DNA from: Saprospiraceae bacterium | GTDB taxonomy: Bacteria; Bacteroidota; Bacteroidia; Chitinophagales; Saprospiraceae | Direction of reading: 5' to 3' | Assembly (NCBI GenBank): GCA_020850225.1 | Contig: JADZFD010000045.1 | Location: 118,574-182,573, forward strand | Length of the DNA stretch: 64,000 bases | Part shown: positions 46,802 to 56,651 of the stretch, one piece after another | Numbering within the stretch: the stretch's first letter is position 1 | How the letters are laid out: the number at the start of each line of letters is the position of its first letter | Notes under the pieces: generated by a model | Databases searched by the model: none | What the model was told of the DNA's origin: nothing | Seen by the model: the letters and a program-made list of their open reading frames with translations, nothing else | Made by a program: the position numbers and the translations under genes

Positions 46802-47248
46802 ATGAAACGATGTTGGGCTCATAGTTTTATTCTACCTTTAATGGTAATAACCGTTTTATTGGGTATGATGACAGCTTTGGGTAGCTGTAAAAAAGTACCC
46901 AAAGATGGTAACTATTGCGCCAAAGTAACCTATCAGAAAGAAAATAGTAAGAAAACCGGTAATTTCACACTAATTGTAGAAGTAAAGAATAATCAGTTGG
47001 TAGACATCAGTTTTCCGGAAGGATATTACGATATATCTGCTATCAAACCTGTAGACATACCTGCAGATGGTAAGTTCACTGCCGTCTCTGCATCCGGGTA
47101 TGTATACAAACTACAAATGATCGGACCGGCTGAAAAATGTCAGAAAGCAGTAAATATGGTTCAGTGCAAGGGTACAACCAGTTCCGGTAAAAGATGTCAG
47201 CGTTATACAGACAACAAATCAGGATACTGCTGGCAACATAAAAAATAA
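46802..47248 (+). CDS. Small lipoprotein with C-terminal Cys/His motif (DUF5763-like)
   Basis: 148 residues. Signal peptide with lipobox 'ALGSC' (Cys29), so probably a lipoprotein. The middle part is beta-rich ('NFTLIVEVKNNQLVDISFPEGYYDIS'). The last 27 residues hold Cys122-X9-Cys132-X10-Cys143-X2-His146 ('CKGTTSSGKRCQRYT...SGYCWQH'), resembling the short domain named DUF5763, which could bind zinc. Function not known. It follows transketolase after about 50 bp; no clear functional link. Confidence 0.65.
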   Translation: MKRCWAHSFILPLMVITVLLGMMTALGSCKKVPKDGNYCAKVTYQKENSKKTGNFTLIVEVKNNQLVDISFPEGYYDISAIKPVDIPADGKFTAVSASGYVYKLQMIGPAEKCQKAVNMVQCKGTTSSGKRCQRYTDNKSGYCWQHKK

Positions 47249-47401
47249 TAATTTTTATGTTCTTCTTCCAGCTTATAACTGATAGTATAGAATAGTGTAT
47301 TTTATGAAATAGATATTGGAAAGATAATGCGATAGTGTAATTTAAGCTGATTTAGATTAAACTATCATACCCTGGAAATCGTCTAAGAAAAAACGCCTTA
47401 T

Positions 47402-48469
47402 ATGAAATATATTATCTTTTTATTGTTTGTAATGTTTTCAATACTCAGTTGCAGTAAAATTTACAATTCTGAACCAGATAACAGGAACACGATGTATTTC
47501 CCACCCAATACGGGTGATGAATGGGATACAATACCGTCATCTGATCTGAAATGGAATGATAATGCTGTAGCTGACCTGAAAGCATATTTGGTTCTGAAGA
47601 ATACGAAATCATTTATGATACTCGTTAACGGACGTATTGCCATGGAAGCATATTTTAACGGCCATGATGCTGATACAGAATGGGAATGGAATAGTGCCGG
47701 CAAAACGCTTGTATCTGCTATGACGGGTATTGCCCAAAATGAAGGATTGCTTAGCATTAATGACAGGTCTTCACAGTATTTGGGTACAGGCTGGACTAAT
47801 ATGCCCGAAAGCAAGGAAAATCTGATTACAGTGAAACACTTGTTGACTATGACTTCGGGTATAGATGATACAAAGCAATGGGTTAATAAGTCCAATCTGA
47901 TTTATACGGCTGATGCGGGTAGCAGATGGGCATATGGCAATGTATTTCAGAAGTTGACCGAAGTAGTAGCCAAGGCTTCCAATAAAGACTTTGAAAGTTA
48001 TTTTAATGAAAAGCTGAAAAATAGAATCGGTATGGACGGGTATTGGAATTTTGGTAAAATTTTCACTATATACCACAGCAGTACAAGGAGTATGGCCAGA
48101 TTTGGTCTTATGTCACTAAACAAAGGCAAATGGAATAATGAACAGGTCGTAGATGGTCAGTTTTTTAATGCAGGTATCAATACTTCTCAGGATATTAATC
48201 CGGCTTATGGGTATCTTTGGTGGCTTAACGGAAAATCGAAATATATGCTTCCTGGAAGTCAAAATGTTTTTCAAGGAACACTAATACCTAATGCTCCGTC
48301 TGACATGTATGCTGCAATGGGAGCCCTGGATCAGCGAATATATGTCATTCCTTCCAGAAATATGGTTATAGTAAGAATGGGAAAGGCATCTAATCCGGAC
48401 AATCCGAATTTTGCTGTTTCGGGATTTGACAATGAATTTTGGTCAAAAATCAATGCCGTTATTCATTAA
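47402..48469 (+). CDS. Serine hydrolase of the beta-lactamase/penicillin-binding family (class C-like), lipoprotein
   Basis: 355 residues. Lipobox 'SILSC' at Cys17. Family motif SxxK is Ser98-Ala-Gly-Lys101 ('EWNSAGKTLVSAMTG'). A 'YGN' motif (YxN) occurs in 'SRWAYGNVFQKL', and the helix after the fold contains 'TVKHLLTMTSGIDD'. The C-terminal third includes 'YGYLWWLNGKSKYMLPG' and 'YVIPSRNMVIVRMG'. Such enzymes are DD-peptidases, esterases or peptidases; beta-lactam resistance must not be assumed. Exported lipoprotein, stand-alone gene. Confidence 0.88.
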   Translation: MKYIIFLLFVMFSILSCSKIYNSEPDNRNTMYFPPNTGDEWDTIPSSDLKWNDNAVADLKAYLVLKNTKSFMILVNGRIAMEAYFNGHDADTEWEWNSAGKTLVSAMTGIAQNEGLLSINDRSSQYLGTGWTNMPESKENLITVKHLLTMTSGIDDTKQWVNKSNLIYTADAGSRWAYGNVFQKLTEVVAKASNKDFESYFNEKLKNRIGMDGYWNFGKIFTIYHSSTRSMARFGLMSLNKGKWNNEQVVDGQFFNAGINTSQDINPAYGYLWWLNGKSKYMLPGSQNVFQGTLIPNAPSDMYAAMGALDQRIYVIPSRNMVIVRMGKASNPDNPNFAVSGFDNEFWSKINAVIH

Positions 48470-48633
48470 ACCATGGTAAGTGTGGTATTATTAGTTTCTA
48501 TGAATTTTTTTAAATTATAATTTTAAGCAATTGTTTTATGTATCTTTGATCAGATTTATAAGAAAAACCACATAACTACATATATTATTTCCTGAATTCA
48601 TTGAAAAAGTATCTGTAAGTTGAATAAACGCAT

Positions 48634-48641
48634 TAACTTTG
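48634..48641 (+). promoter_or_regulatory. -7 element TAACTTTG for pyrG
   Basis: Exact TAnnTTTG match 52 bp before the pyrG ATG; no matching -33. Confidence 0.5.
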
Positions 48642-48693
48642 CATTCCGTAACAAAGAAATTAATATTTCTATATTCAACTTTAATGTATTATC

Positions 48694-50301
48694 ATGGCTA
48701 AACACATATTTGTTACGGGTGGCGTTACATCCTCATTAGGAAAAGGTATCATCGCAGCTTCACTCGCAAAATTACTGCAGTCCAGAGGTCTTAATGTAAC
48801 AATTCAGAAATTGGATCCCTATATTAATGTAGATCCAGGTACACTCAATCCTTATGAACATGGAGAATGTTATGTGACTGAAGACGGTGCAGAAACGGAT
48901 TTGGATTTAGGACATTATGAACGTTTTTTGAATCGCTATACTTCGCAGGCCAATAACGTTACAACAGGCAGAATTTATCTCAATGTAATCGAAAAGGAAA
49001 GAGCTGGAGCCTTTCTGGGTAAGACAGTTCAGGTCATTCCCCATATCACAGATGAGATTAAACAGCATATTAAAAATCACGAAACTATAGGGGATTATGA
49101 TATAATCATCACTGAAATTGGAGGTACTGTCGGTGACATAGAATCCCTGCCATATCTGGAAGCACTACGACAATTACGCCGTGAAGTAGGTAAAGAAAAC
49201 TGTATCGTTATCCACCTTACCTTAATCCCATATCTCAAAGCTGCTAAGGAATTAAAGACCAAACCGACGCAACATTCCGTTAAAGAATTACTACAGGCTG
49301 GTATACAGCCGGATATATTGGTGTGCAGAACAGAGCACCAGCTACCCAATGATCTTAGAGAAAAGTTAGCCTTGTTTTGCAATGTAGATGAAAAATCAGT
49401 AATAGAAGCCATAGACGCAGAGACAATATATGATGTGCCTGTTTTAATGTTAAAGGAAAAACTTGATAAAATAGTATTAAAAAAATTAAATATTAAGAAC
49501 AGCAATGAGCCCAATCTCGATAGTTGGAAAGCCTTCCTTGGAAAGTTAAAAAATCCTACAAAAGAAGTCAGAATAGGTTTGGTTGGTAAATATAATGAAC
49601 TTCAGGATGCATACAAATCTATTTATGAGACATTTATACATGCAGGAGCTGTCAATGAATGCAAGGTGCAGGTAGTACCTATTCATTCAGAATTACTTGA
49701 TGAAGAAAATATAGGCCATAAACTTACTGACCTCGATGGTGTATTGGTTGCTCCTGGTTTCGGAGCCCGGGGTTTTGCAGGTAAATTAGTAGCCATCAGA
49801 TATGTAAGGGAAAATAAGATTCCTTTCCTGGGTATTTGTCTTGGCATGCAAAGTGCTGTAGTGGAATACTGCCGGAATGTGTTGCATCTGCATCAGGCCA
49901 ATTCTGTAGAAGTCGATTCGGAAACACCAAATCCGGTTATAGATTTAATGCCCGAACAGAAAAATATTACGCTCAAAGGTGGTACAATGAGATTAGGTAG
50001 CTATAAATGCAAAATAGTCAAAAATTCACTCGCACATAAAGCATACGGACAAACAGAAATCGCTGAAAGACACCGGCACAGATATGAATTTAATAATACA
50101 TATCTGCAACAAATGGAAGCATCAGGACTAATGGCTTCAGGAAAAAATCCGGATTCAGGATTGGTTGAAATCATTGAATTGAAAGATCATCCTTTTTTTA
50201 TAGGGGTACAGTTTCACCCTGAGTTGAAAAGTACTGTTGAAAACCCACATCCACTATTTATCAGTTTCATCAAAGCAGCATTACAGTATAAACAGCGATG
50301 A
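48694..50301 (+). CDS. pyrG: CTP synthase
   Basis: 535 residues. Makes CTP from UTP, ATP and glutamine. Seen: synthetase domain '[24 protein letters not shown]' (P-loop), '[38 protein letters not shown]' region, and C-terminal glutaminase domain with nucleophile Cys in 'FLGICLGMQ' and 'HPELKS' His-x-Glu. Full length. Overlaps the next methyltransferase gene by 4 bp (ATGA), suggesting coupled translation. Confidence 0.98.
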   Translation: MAKHIFVTGGVTSSLGKGIIAASLAKLLQSRGLNVTIQKLDPYINVDPGTLNPYEHGECYVTEDGAETDLDLGHYERFLNRYTSQANNVTTGRIYLNVIEKERAGAFLGKTVQVIPHITDEIKQHIKNHETIGDYDIIITEIGGTVGDIESLPYLEALRQLRREVGKENCIVIHLTLIPYLKAAKELKTKPTQHSVKELLQAGIQPDILVCRTEHQLPNDLREKLALFCNVDEKSVIEAIDAETIYDVPVLMLKEKLDKIVLKKLNIKNSNEPNLDSWKAFLGKLKNPTKEVRIGLVGKYNELQDAYKSIYETFIHAGAVNECKVQVVPIHSELLDEENIGHKLTDLDGVLVAPGFGARGFAGKLVAIRYVRENKIPFLGICLGMQSAVVEYCRNVLHLHQANSVEVDSETPNPVIDLMPEQKNITLKGGTMRLGSYKCKIVKNSLAHKAYGQTEIAERHRHRYEFNNTYLQQMEASGLMASGKNPDSGLVEIIELKDHPFFIGVQFHPELKSTVENPHPLFISFIKAALQYKQR

Positions 50302-50822
50302 GAAAATTAATTTTGGACGAACTGGGAAGGCCAGCAATCGATGATTATAGAAATATGCCTAAAAACCCGATAGTTGTTGTTCTGGACAGTATACGTTCTG
50401 CATTGAATGTGGGATCTGTATTTCGCACATCAGACGCTTTTGCAATTGAGAAAATCATCCTCTGTGGAATCAGTGCCACACCACCCAACCGCGAAATAAC
50501 AAAAACAGCCATAGGTGCTACTGAATCAGTAAGCTGGTCATACCAACAGGATATAAAGGATGCCGTATCAGAACTCAGGAATCTGGGCTATAAAATAGTT
50601 GGAGTAGAGCAAACAGATTCCTCTGTTAAGTTGAATGAATTTACCGGATTTGAAGATAGAATCGCACTAGTTTTTGGAAATGAAGTTGATGGAATCAGTG
50701 AAAGTATCCTCAACGATCTCGACTACTGTATTGAGATACCGCAATATGGAACAAAACATTCGCTGAATGTATCCGTTTGTGCAGGTATAATTTTGTGGAC
50801 GTTGACACACCCTGGCATTTGA
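50298..50822 (+). CDS. TrmH/SpoU-type RNA 2'-O-methyltransferase
   Basis: 174 residues, single SPOUT domain without an N-terminal substrate-binding domain. The three SpoU motifs are present: '[20 protein letters not shown]' (motif 1), '[13 protein letters not shown]' (motif 2), and '[20 protein letters not shown]' (motif 3) with the trefoil-knot Asn. It methylates a ribose 2'-OH in tRNA or rRNA with S-adenosylmethionine; target unknown. It overlaps pyrG by 4 bp. Confidence 0.9.
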   Translation: MRKLILDELGRPAIDDYRNMPKNPIVVVLDSIRSALNVGSVFRTSDAFAIEKIILCGISATPPNREITKTAIGATESVSWSYQQDIKDAVSELRNLGYKIVGVEQTDSSVKLNEFTGFEDRIALVFGNEVDGISESILNDLDYCIEIPQYGTKHSLNVSVCAGIILWTLTHPGI

Positions 50823-51026
50823 AAAACAAGGATGCCCGTGAGATAGCCTGTTGTCAAATAAAAAAGTAAATCCGTTGATTTCTGCCATTCAGTTGTAAAA
50901 GTACGGGTTGATTTAGCTTTAAAGTTTTAAATTCATCGGTTTGATCAAACCGTTTTATAAGTAATGGCAATGGGTTTAAAATATTAAATTTATTTAAAAA
51001 TTCATCATTTATATTAAAAATATTCG

Positions 51027-51034
51027 TAACTTTG
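51027..51034 (+). promoter_or_regulatory. -7 element TAACTTTG for the rimP-nusA-infB operon
   Basis: Exact TAnnTTTG match; leader of about 60 nt runs to the rimP ATG and contains the hairpin at 51058-51083. Confidence 0.5.
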
Positions 51035-51057
51035 CGTTGTAGAAGGTGAAGATGTAC

Positions 51058-51083
51058 AAAGGGGACATTAAGTTCCCTTTTTT
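51058..51083 (+). terminator. Terminator-like hairpin in the rimP leader (possible attenuator)
   Basis: Stem AAAGGGGAC / GTTCCCTTT (9 bp, one G-U), 5-nt loop, then TTT and more A/T. It lies between the -7 element (51027-51034) and the rimP ATG (51099), so if it acts as a terminator it would control entry into rimP-nusA-infB. Confidence 0.6.
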
Positions 51084-51098
51084 ATTATATTTATATTC

Positions 51099-51572
51099 AT
51101 GCAACCATTGGAATTAGAAAATCTGATTGAAACCGGCCTGGCGGCATTAGAATTACATGACACATATCTGGTGAATGTCAGAGTTAAAAACAATAAAATA
51201 GAAGTATTTTTGGATAGTGACACCGGGATTGATTTTATCAAATGTCAGAAATTAAGCCGATGGCTGGAAGCCGTTTTGGACGAAAAAAAGACCTTTGGTG
51301 AAAATTATATATTGGAGGTATCTTCATCAGGTGTAGGAAGCCCATTGTTGTTGCTGAGACAATACCCTAAGAATATTGGCAGGCTGATAGAGATAAAATA
51401 CAGTGATAACAAACAAGTCAAAGGTTATCTGAAAGATGTACAGGGAGATGTCATCAGTGTTGAATACGAGACAAAAACAAAGGAAGGTAAAAAGAATATA
51501 AAATCCATAATAACAGAACAGATCAAATTTGAAGATATAATTGAATCAAAAATTAAAATAAGTTTTAATTAA
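51099..51572 (+). CDS. rimP: Ribosome maturation factor RimP
   Basis: 157 residues. Needed for 30S subunit assembly (S12 incorporation). Seen: N-terminal 'DTYLVNVRVKNNKIEVFLDSDTGIDFIKCQKLSRWLEAVLD' and 'ILEVSSSGVGSPLLL' (consensus EVSSPGxxRPL is degenerated). C-terminal Sm-like barrel with 'KGYLKDVQGDVISVEYETKTKEGKKN'. Its stop overlaps the nusA start by one base. Confidence 0.92.
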   Translation: MQPLELENLIETGLAALELHDTYLVNVRVKNNKIEVFLDSDTGIDFIKCQKLSRWLEAVLDEKKTFGENYILEVSSSGVGSPLLLLRQYPKNIGRLIEIKYSDNKQVKGYLKDVQGDVISVEYETKTKEGKKNIKSIITEQIKFEDIIESKIKISFN

Positions 51573-52816
51573 TGAATTTACTAGAAACATTTTCGGAATT
51601 TAAAGAAGGCAAAAATATAGAAAGACCTACTATGGTCAGGGTTATGGAAGATGTATTTCGTACCCTTATAAGGAAGAAATACGGTTCTGATGACAACTTT
51701 AACGTAATCGTCAACATGCAAAACGGCGATTTGGAGATGTGGAGGGTCAGAATGATTGTTCCCGATGGAGAGGTCACGGATGAACTGAGCCAAATTGCAT
51801 ACACACAGGCTAAAGCTATAGATGATAGTTATACTGTCGGTGAAGAGTGTTATGAAGGACTAACACTTGAAGACTTTGGCAGACGGTCTATCATGGCGGC
51901 GAGACAAACGTTGATATCAAGATTGAATGAACTGGAGAAGGACGATGTTTATAAGAGATATATGGACAGAGTTGGTGATTTGGTCGTAGGTGAAGTCAGC
52001 CAGTTGCTCAAAAAAGAAGTTCTGATTATCGATGATGCTACTAATCTAAATCATGAATTGGTTTTACCTAAGATGGAAATGATAAAAGGAGACTTCTTCA
52101 AAAAGGGTGATATGGTTAGAGCCATAATCAAAAGAGTAGAGATGAGAAATGGTTCTCCGGTAGTAATGCTATCCCGTACTGATAATAGTTTCCTCGAAAA
52201 ATTACTGGAACAGGAAGTACCTGAAATCGAAGATAATATTATCAACATCAAAAAAATAGTCAGAATACCGGGTGAAAGAGCAAAAGTAGCTGTTGAATCC
52301 TATGATGACAGAATTGATCCTGTAGGAGCATGTGTTGGTATGAAAGGTTCAAGAATACACGGTATCGTACGGGAATTGCGCAATGAAAACATTGATATTG
52401 TCAACTACACCAACAATACGACATTGTATATTCAGAGATCACTGACACCTGCTAAAGTAACCTCCATTTCAATCGACGAAGAAAAATTAAGAGCATCTGT
52501 TTATCTTTCGCCGGATCAGGTGTCATTGGCAATAGGTAAAGGAGGTAGTAATATCAAACTAGCCGGAAAGTTGACAGGATATGAGATTGATGTTTTCAGA
52601 GATGTGGCAGAGCAGGAAATTGATGATGTAGAGTTGGATGAATTTGCTGATGCAATCGATACATGGGTTATAGATACCCTGAAAGGCATAGGATGTGATA
52701 CAGCAAAAAGCGTTCTTTCCCTTGACAGGCAGGAACTTATAAGAAGATCAGACTTGGAAGAAGAGACAGTGGATGAAGTGTTGAAGATTTTAGCATCTGA
52801 GTTTGAAGACGAATAG
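51572..52816 (+). CDS. nusA: Transcription termination/antitermination protein NusA
   Basis: 414 residues. Modulates pausing, termination and antitermination by RNA polymerase. Order: N-terminal RNAP-binding domain (1-120), S1 domain ('[12 protein letters not shown]...[23 protein letters not shown]', about 130-200), and two KH domains including '[24 protein letters not shown]' and '[23 protein letters not shown]'. A single C-terminal acidic repeat-like helical domain follows. Normal for the phylum. Overlaps rimP by 1 bp. Confidence 0.97.
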   Translation: MNLLETFSEFKEGKNIERPTMVRVMEDVFRTLIRKKYGSDDNFNVIVNMQNGDLEMWRVRMIVPDGEVTDELSQIAYTQAKAIDDSYTVGEECYEGLTLEDFGRRSIMAARQTLISRLNELEKDDVYKRYMDRVGDLVVGEVSQLLKKEVLIIDDATNLNHELVLPKMEMIKGDFFKKGDMVRAIIKRVEMRNGSPVVMLSRTDNSFLEKLLEQEVPEIEDNIINIKKIVRIPGERAKVAVESYDDRIDPVGACVGMKGSRIHGIVRELRNENIDIVNYTNNTTLYIQRSLTPAKVTSISIDEEKLRASVYLSPDQVSLAIGKGGSNIKLAGKLTGYEIDVFRDVAEQEIDDVELDEFADAIDTWVIDTLKGIGCDTAKSVLSLDRQELIRRSDLEEETVDEVLKILASEFEDE

Positions 52817-52844
52817 ACATTTTATTAAATATTTTAAATCGCTA

Positions 52845-55703
52845 ATGGCAGAAAGATTAGTAAAAATAGCAAAGGAACTCAATATTGCTGTGCATACATT
52901 GATGGAATTCCTTGCCAATAAGGGTATAAGTGATGCTAACAAACCTACTTCTTTGGTTTCTGAAGAGGTACATAATATGCTATTGAAAGAGTTTAGCTCT
53001 TCTATTGCAGAAAAAGAAAAAGCTGATCAGATTGTAATTGGAGCAAGACCGGGAGGTAAAGACGACCTAAAGTCGTTTACTGATGATAAACCGGCAAATA
53101 AACCTCTTTTTACAATGCCCGACATCAGTGATCTTGGTAAAACTCAGCCAACAACTCCCAAAGAGGAGATAGTTGAAACAAAAGTTATTGAAGAAGAGGA
53201 AGCAGTGACGCCTGTTGAAGAAACTTCTAAAGAAGAAGATAAGTCAGCGGAAATTGAAAAACCAGAATTGCCAAAACTAAAAATAGTCGGTAAAATAGAT
53301 TTGGAAAAATCCAAGCCAACTACCAAACCTAAAGACAAAGGAACTAAGAAAGAAGACTCTGCACCAAAGCAAGAAAGTCCTAAAGAAGATGAAAAAGTGT
53401 TAATTGCTCCATCTGTAGAGACCCAAGATACTTCTGTAATACAAGAAGATAATTGTGACATAGTACAAGCAAAACCTGAAGAAGAAATACTGAGAGCCAA
53501 AACGCCTCAATTGAAAGGGTTGAAGATAATGGGTAAAATTGATACAAGTAAATTTGAAAGCCCATCGAAATCAAAACCTGCTGATAAAACCAAGCCACAA
53601 CAGGGACAAAGCCAAGGTAGTAAGCCTGAAGAAACACAGGCTTCAGATATCCAGAAGAAAAAGCGCAAACGCAAAAAACTACCGGTCAACGGCCCTGCTC
53701 CTGATGCTAAAGGCAGCGGAACAAAAGGTCATACATCGGTCAGGGGAAAGCAGCAAGTTAATCAACCAGAAATTAAGGAAGTAACCCAAAAGGAAATTGA
53801 TGAAAAAATAAAGGCCACTATGGCCAGGTTAAGTGGTGGAGGTAAAAATAAGCGTCAGAAAATCAGACGGGACAACCGGGATGTAAAGCGTGAAAAACAG
53901 GAGTTGATAGAAACAGAAAATCAGGAATCCAAATTAAGGGTTACAGAGTTTGTTTCAGTATCTGAGTTGGCCAATTTGCTCAATGTTCCTGTCTCACAGA
54001 TTATCACAACCTGTATGAGTTTGGGTATTATTGTTTCTATTAATCAGCGATTGGATGCTGAAATCATAGAGCTTGTAGCCGGTGAATTTGGTCAGGATGT
54101 AGAGTTTATCAGTGCAGAAGAAGAAGCAGATGTTGAAGTGGAAGATGTAGATGCCGAAGAGGATCTACAGCCAAGAGCGCCAATTGTAACAGTCATGGGA
54201 CACGTTGATCACGGTAAAACTTCTTTACTGGATTATATCAGATCAGCTAATGTAGCGAGTGGTGAAGCAGGAGGTATTACGCAGCACGTAGGTGCTTATG
54301 AAGTAAAGATTGGTCCTGATAACAAGAAAATAACGTTTTTGGATACTCCCGGACACGAAGCCTTTACAGCTATGCGTGCGAGAGGAGCGAAAATTACAGA
54401 TATTGCTATCATTATTATTGCTGCGGATGATCAGATAATGCCTCAAACCAAAGAGGCTATCAGCCATGCCCAGGCAGCAGGTGTTCCAATGATATTTGCT
54501 ATAAACAAGATAGATAAACCATCAGCAGATCCCGAAAAAATCAAGCAGGAACTTGCATCCATGAATTTATTGGTTGAAGATTGGGGTGGAACCTATCAAT
54601 CTCAGGAAATATCAGCAAAACAAGGATTAAATATAGATAAACTGCTCGAAAAAATATTGCTGGAAGCTGAAATCCTGGATCTTAAAGCCAATCCATACAA
54701 AAAGGCAAGTGGTAGTGTTATCGAAGCCTCTCTGGATAAAGGGAAAGGTTATGTCACCAAAATCCTGGTTCAGAACGGTACACTTGAGATCGGGGATGCA
54801 CTCGTTGCAGGACCATATTCAGGAAAAATAAAGGCTATGTTCAATGAACATGGAAAAAAAGTTAAAAAAGCAGGTCCATCAACACCTACTCTGATACTGG
54901 GACTTAGTGGAGCACCACAGGCAGGTGAGAAATTTAAAGTGATGACATCTGAGCAGGAAGCACGGCAATTAGCGGTTAAACGTGCTCAAATCGAAAGAGA
55001 ACAAACCTATCGGGCGAGCAAGCGTATTTCTCTGGATGAGATCGGACGAAGGCTTGCACTGGGTACATTTAAGGAATTGAACCTCATCGTCAAGGGAGAC
55101 GTGGACGGATCTATCGAGGCATTGGCCGATTCGCTGATCAAATTATCTGTAGAAACCATTCAGGTAAATGTGATTCATAAAGCCGTAGGAGCTATCGCTG
55201 AGTCTGATGTTTTGTTGGCTTCAGCTTCTGATGCTATCATTATTGGATTCCAGGTGCGTCCTTCAGCCAATGCGCGCACAATTGCTGAAAGAGAAGGTGT
55301 GCAGATTAAAACATATTCGGTCATCTATGATGTCATCGATGAAGTTAAGTCAGCGATGGAAGGACTTCTTGAACCAACAAAAGAAGAGAAAATCGTTGCA
55401 CAGGTTGAAGTACGTGAAACATACGTCGTTTCTAAAGTCGGAACAATCGCCGGCTGTTATGTTACTGAAGGTAAAATAACCAGAAATTCTCATATTCGGG
55501 TCATTCGCGATGGTATTGTGGTTTTCCCGTTGAAAGAAGGTGCTCAGGGTGAATTGTCTTCCCTGAAACGATTTAAGGACGATATGAAAGAAGTAAGGGC
55601 AGGTCTTGAATGTGGTCTGACAATTAAAAATTTCAATGATATCAAAGTTGGAGACATCCTGGAAGCTTACGAAATAATTGAAATCAAACAGACACTCAAA
55701 TAA
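52845..55703 (+). CDS. infB: Translation initiation factor IF-2
   Basis: 952 residues from the ATG '[23 protein letters not shown]', the usual N-terminal IF-2 helix; an in-frame TTG 14 codons upstream overlaps nusA and is rejected. Long charged K/E/P-rich linker (about 75-370). IF2N domain near 370-430. GTPase domain from about 446 ('[19 protein letters not shown]', '[18 protein letters not shown]', 'INKIDKP'). Domains II, III and IV follow ('VKAMEG...', '[23 protein letters not shown]'). Places fMet-tRNA on the 30S subunit. Third gene of the operon, 28 bp after nusA. Confidence 0.96.
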   Translation: MAERLVKIAKELNIAVHTLMEFLANKGISDANKPTSLVSEEVHNMLLKEFSSSIAEKEKADQIVIGARPGGKDDLKSFTDDKPANKPLFTMPDISDLGKTQPTTPKEEIVETKVIEEEEAVTPVEETSKEEDKSAEIEKPELPKLKIVGKIDLEKSKPTTKPKDKGTKKEDSAPKQESPKEDEKVLIAPSVETQDTSVIQEDNCDIVQAKPEEEILRAKTPQLKGLKIMGKIDTSKFESPSKSKPADKTKPQQGQSQGSKPEETQASDIQKKKRKRKKLPVNGPAPDAKGSGTKGHTSVRGKQQVNQPEIKEVTQKEIDEKIKATMARLSGGGKNKRQKIRRDNRDVKREKQELIETENQESKLRVTEFVSVSELANLLNVPVSQIITTCMSLGIIVSINQRLDAEIIELVAGEFGQDVEFISAEEEADVEVEDVDAEEDLQPRAPIVTVMGHVDHGKTSLLDYIRSANVASGEAGGITQHVGAYEVKIGPDNKKITFLDTPGHEAFTAMRARGAKITDIAIIIIAADDQIMPQTKEAISHAQAAGVPMIFAINKIDKPSADPEKIKQELASMNLLVEDWGGTYQSQEISAKQGLNIDKLLEKILLEAEILDLKANPYKKASGSVIEASLDKGKGYVTKILVQNGTLEIGDALVAGPYSGKIKAMFNEHGKKVKKAGPSTPTLILGLSGAPQAGEKFKVMTSEQEARQLAVKRAQIEREQTYRASKRISLDEIGRRLALGTFKELNLIVKGDVDGSIEALADSLIKLSVETIQVNVIHKAVGAIAESDVLLASASDAIIIGFQVRPSANARTIAEREGVQIKTYSVIYDVIDEVKSAMEGLLEPTKEEKIVAQVEVRETYVVSKVGTIAGCYVTEGKITRNSHIRVIRDGIVVFPLKEGAQGELSSLKRFKDDMKEVRAGLECGLTIKNFNDIKVGDILEAYEIIEIKQTLK

Positions 55704-55705
55704 AA

Positions 55706-56521
55706 GTGTCTGATAAGCTTTTTATAGCGGATAAAGTTGATTTATTAAAGATAAAACCCATTTTCGACGAAATTGCAGGTAAGGTAAACAATATATCATT
55801 TATAGATGATGATCCCTTACAGGTTCCACATAGTTTTTCTAAATTGCAGGATGTTGAAATTGCGGCATTCTTTAGTGCTACATTTGCCTGGGGACAACGG
55901 GTAACCATTATAAATAAAACAAAAGAATTGTTAAGACTGATGGATAATCAACCCTATGATTTTATTAAAAATCATAGAGCAACTGATTTAAAATCATTCG
56001 AAAATTTTAAACATCGTACATTTCAGAGCACTGATGTTTTGTATTTTATAGATTTCCTACACAGATTCTATAACATGAATGATAGTCTGGAGTTGGCTTT
56101 TAATCCCAATCCGGATCAGCATTACAATCAGAAACAAGCATTAACATATTTTCATAATCTGTTTTTTGACAACTCTATAGTTCCGGAAAGGACAAGAAAA
56201 CACATATCCACACCTGCTAAAAATTCAGCATGTAAACGACTCAATTTGCTACTCAGATGGATGGTCAGATCGGATGAAAGAAAGGTGGATTTTGGTCTTT
56301 GGAAAACGATACCCGCTTCAGAACTTATGATTCCTCTGGATGTACACGTTGAAAAGTATACACGTCAGTTTGGGTTGTTGACCAGAAAGCAAAGAGACTG
56401 GCATGCTGTGGAGGAAATCACTTCGGCACTGCGTATTATGAATCCTGAAGATCCTGTTATCTATGATTACGCATTGTTTGGTCTGAGCACATTTGTTGGG
56501 AAAGATAACCACTGGTTATGA
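55706..56521 (+). CDS. TIGR02757 family protein (DUF2400)
   Basis: 271 residues with GTG start, 2 bp after infB, so co-transcribed. Seen: 'VEIAAFFSATFAWGQRVTIINKTKELLRLM', 'HRTFQSTDVLYFIDFLHRFY', 'SACKRLNLLLRWMVRSDERKVDFGLW', 'IPLDVHVEKYTRQFGLLTRKQRDWHAVEEITSALR', the signature of TIGR02757. The family is widespread in Bacteroidota and Proteobacteria; its function is not known (helix-hairpin-helix/nuclease-like fold has been suggested). Complete length. Confidence 0.88.
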   Translation: MSDKLFIADKVDLLKIKPIFDEIAGKVNNISFIDDDPLQVPHSFSKLQDVEIAAFFSATFAWGQRVTIINKTKELLRLMDNQPYDFIKNHRATDLKSFENFKHRTFQSTDVLYFIDFLHRFYNMNDSLELAFNPNPDQHYNQKQALTYFHNLFFDNSIVPERTRKHISTPAKNSACKRLNLLLRWMVRSDERKVDFGLWKTIPASELMIPLDVHVEKYTRQFGLLTRKQRDWHAVEEITSALRIMNPEDPVIYDYALFGLSTFVGKDNHWL

Positions 56522-56604
56522 TATAATTAGCTAATATTGCATACTTTATTTAATCCTCAGTATTATTAATCCCGTTTAACTTTTATTAATAAAGATAAAA
56601 GTCG

Positions 56605-56612
56605 TTTCTTTG
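56605..56612 (+). promoter_or_regulatory. -7-like element TTTCTTTG for the decarboxylase gene
   Basis: One mismatch from TAnnTTTG, 39 bp before the ATG at 56652. Confidence 0.35.
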
Positions 56613-56651
56613 TAGTTTTATTTCATCCAAAATCCAATTTATGTCATTTCA

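Noticed and set aside
47402..48469. Calling this a beta-lactamase resistance gene
   Set aside because: The SxxK fold is shared by DD-peptidases and esterases; nothing indicates resistance.
52803..52844. TTG start for infB within nusA
   Set aside because: The ATG at 52845 begins the conserved IF-2 N-terminal helix.
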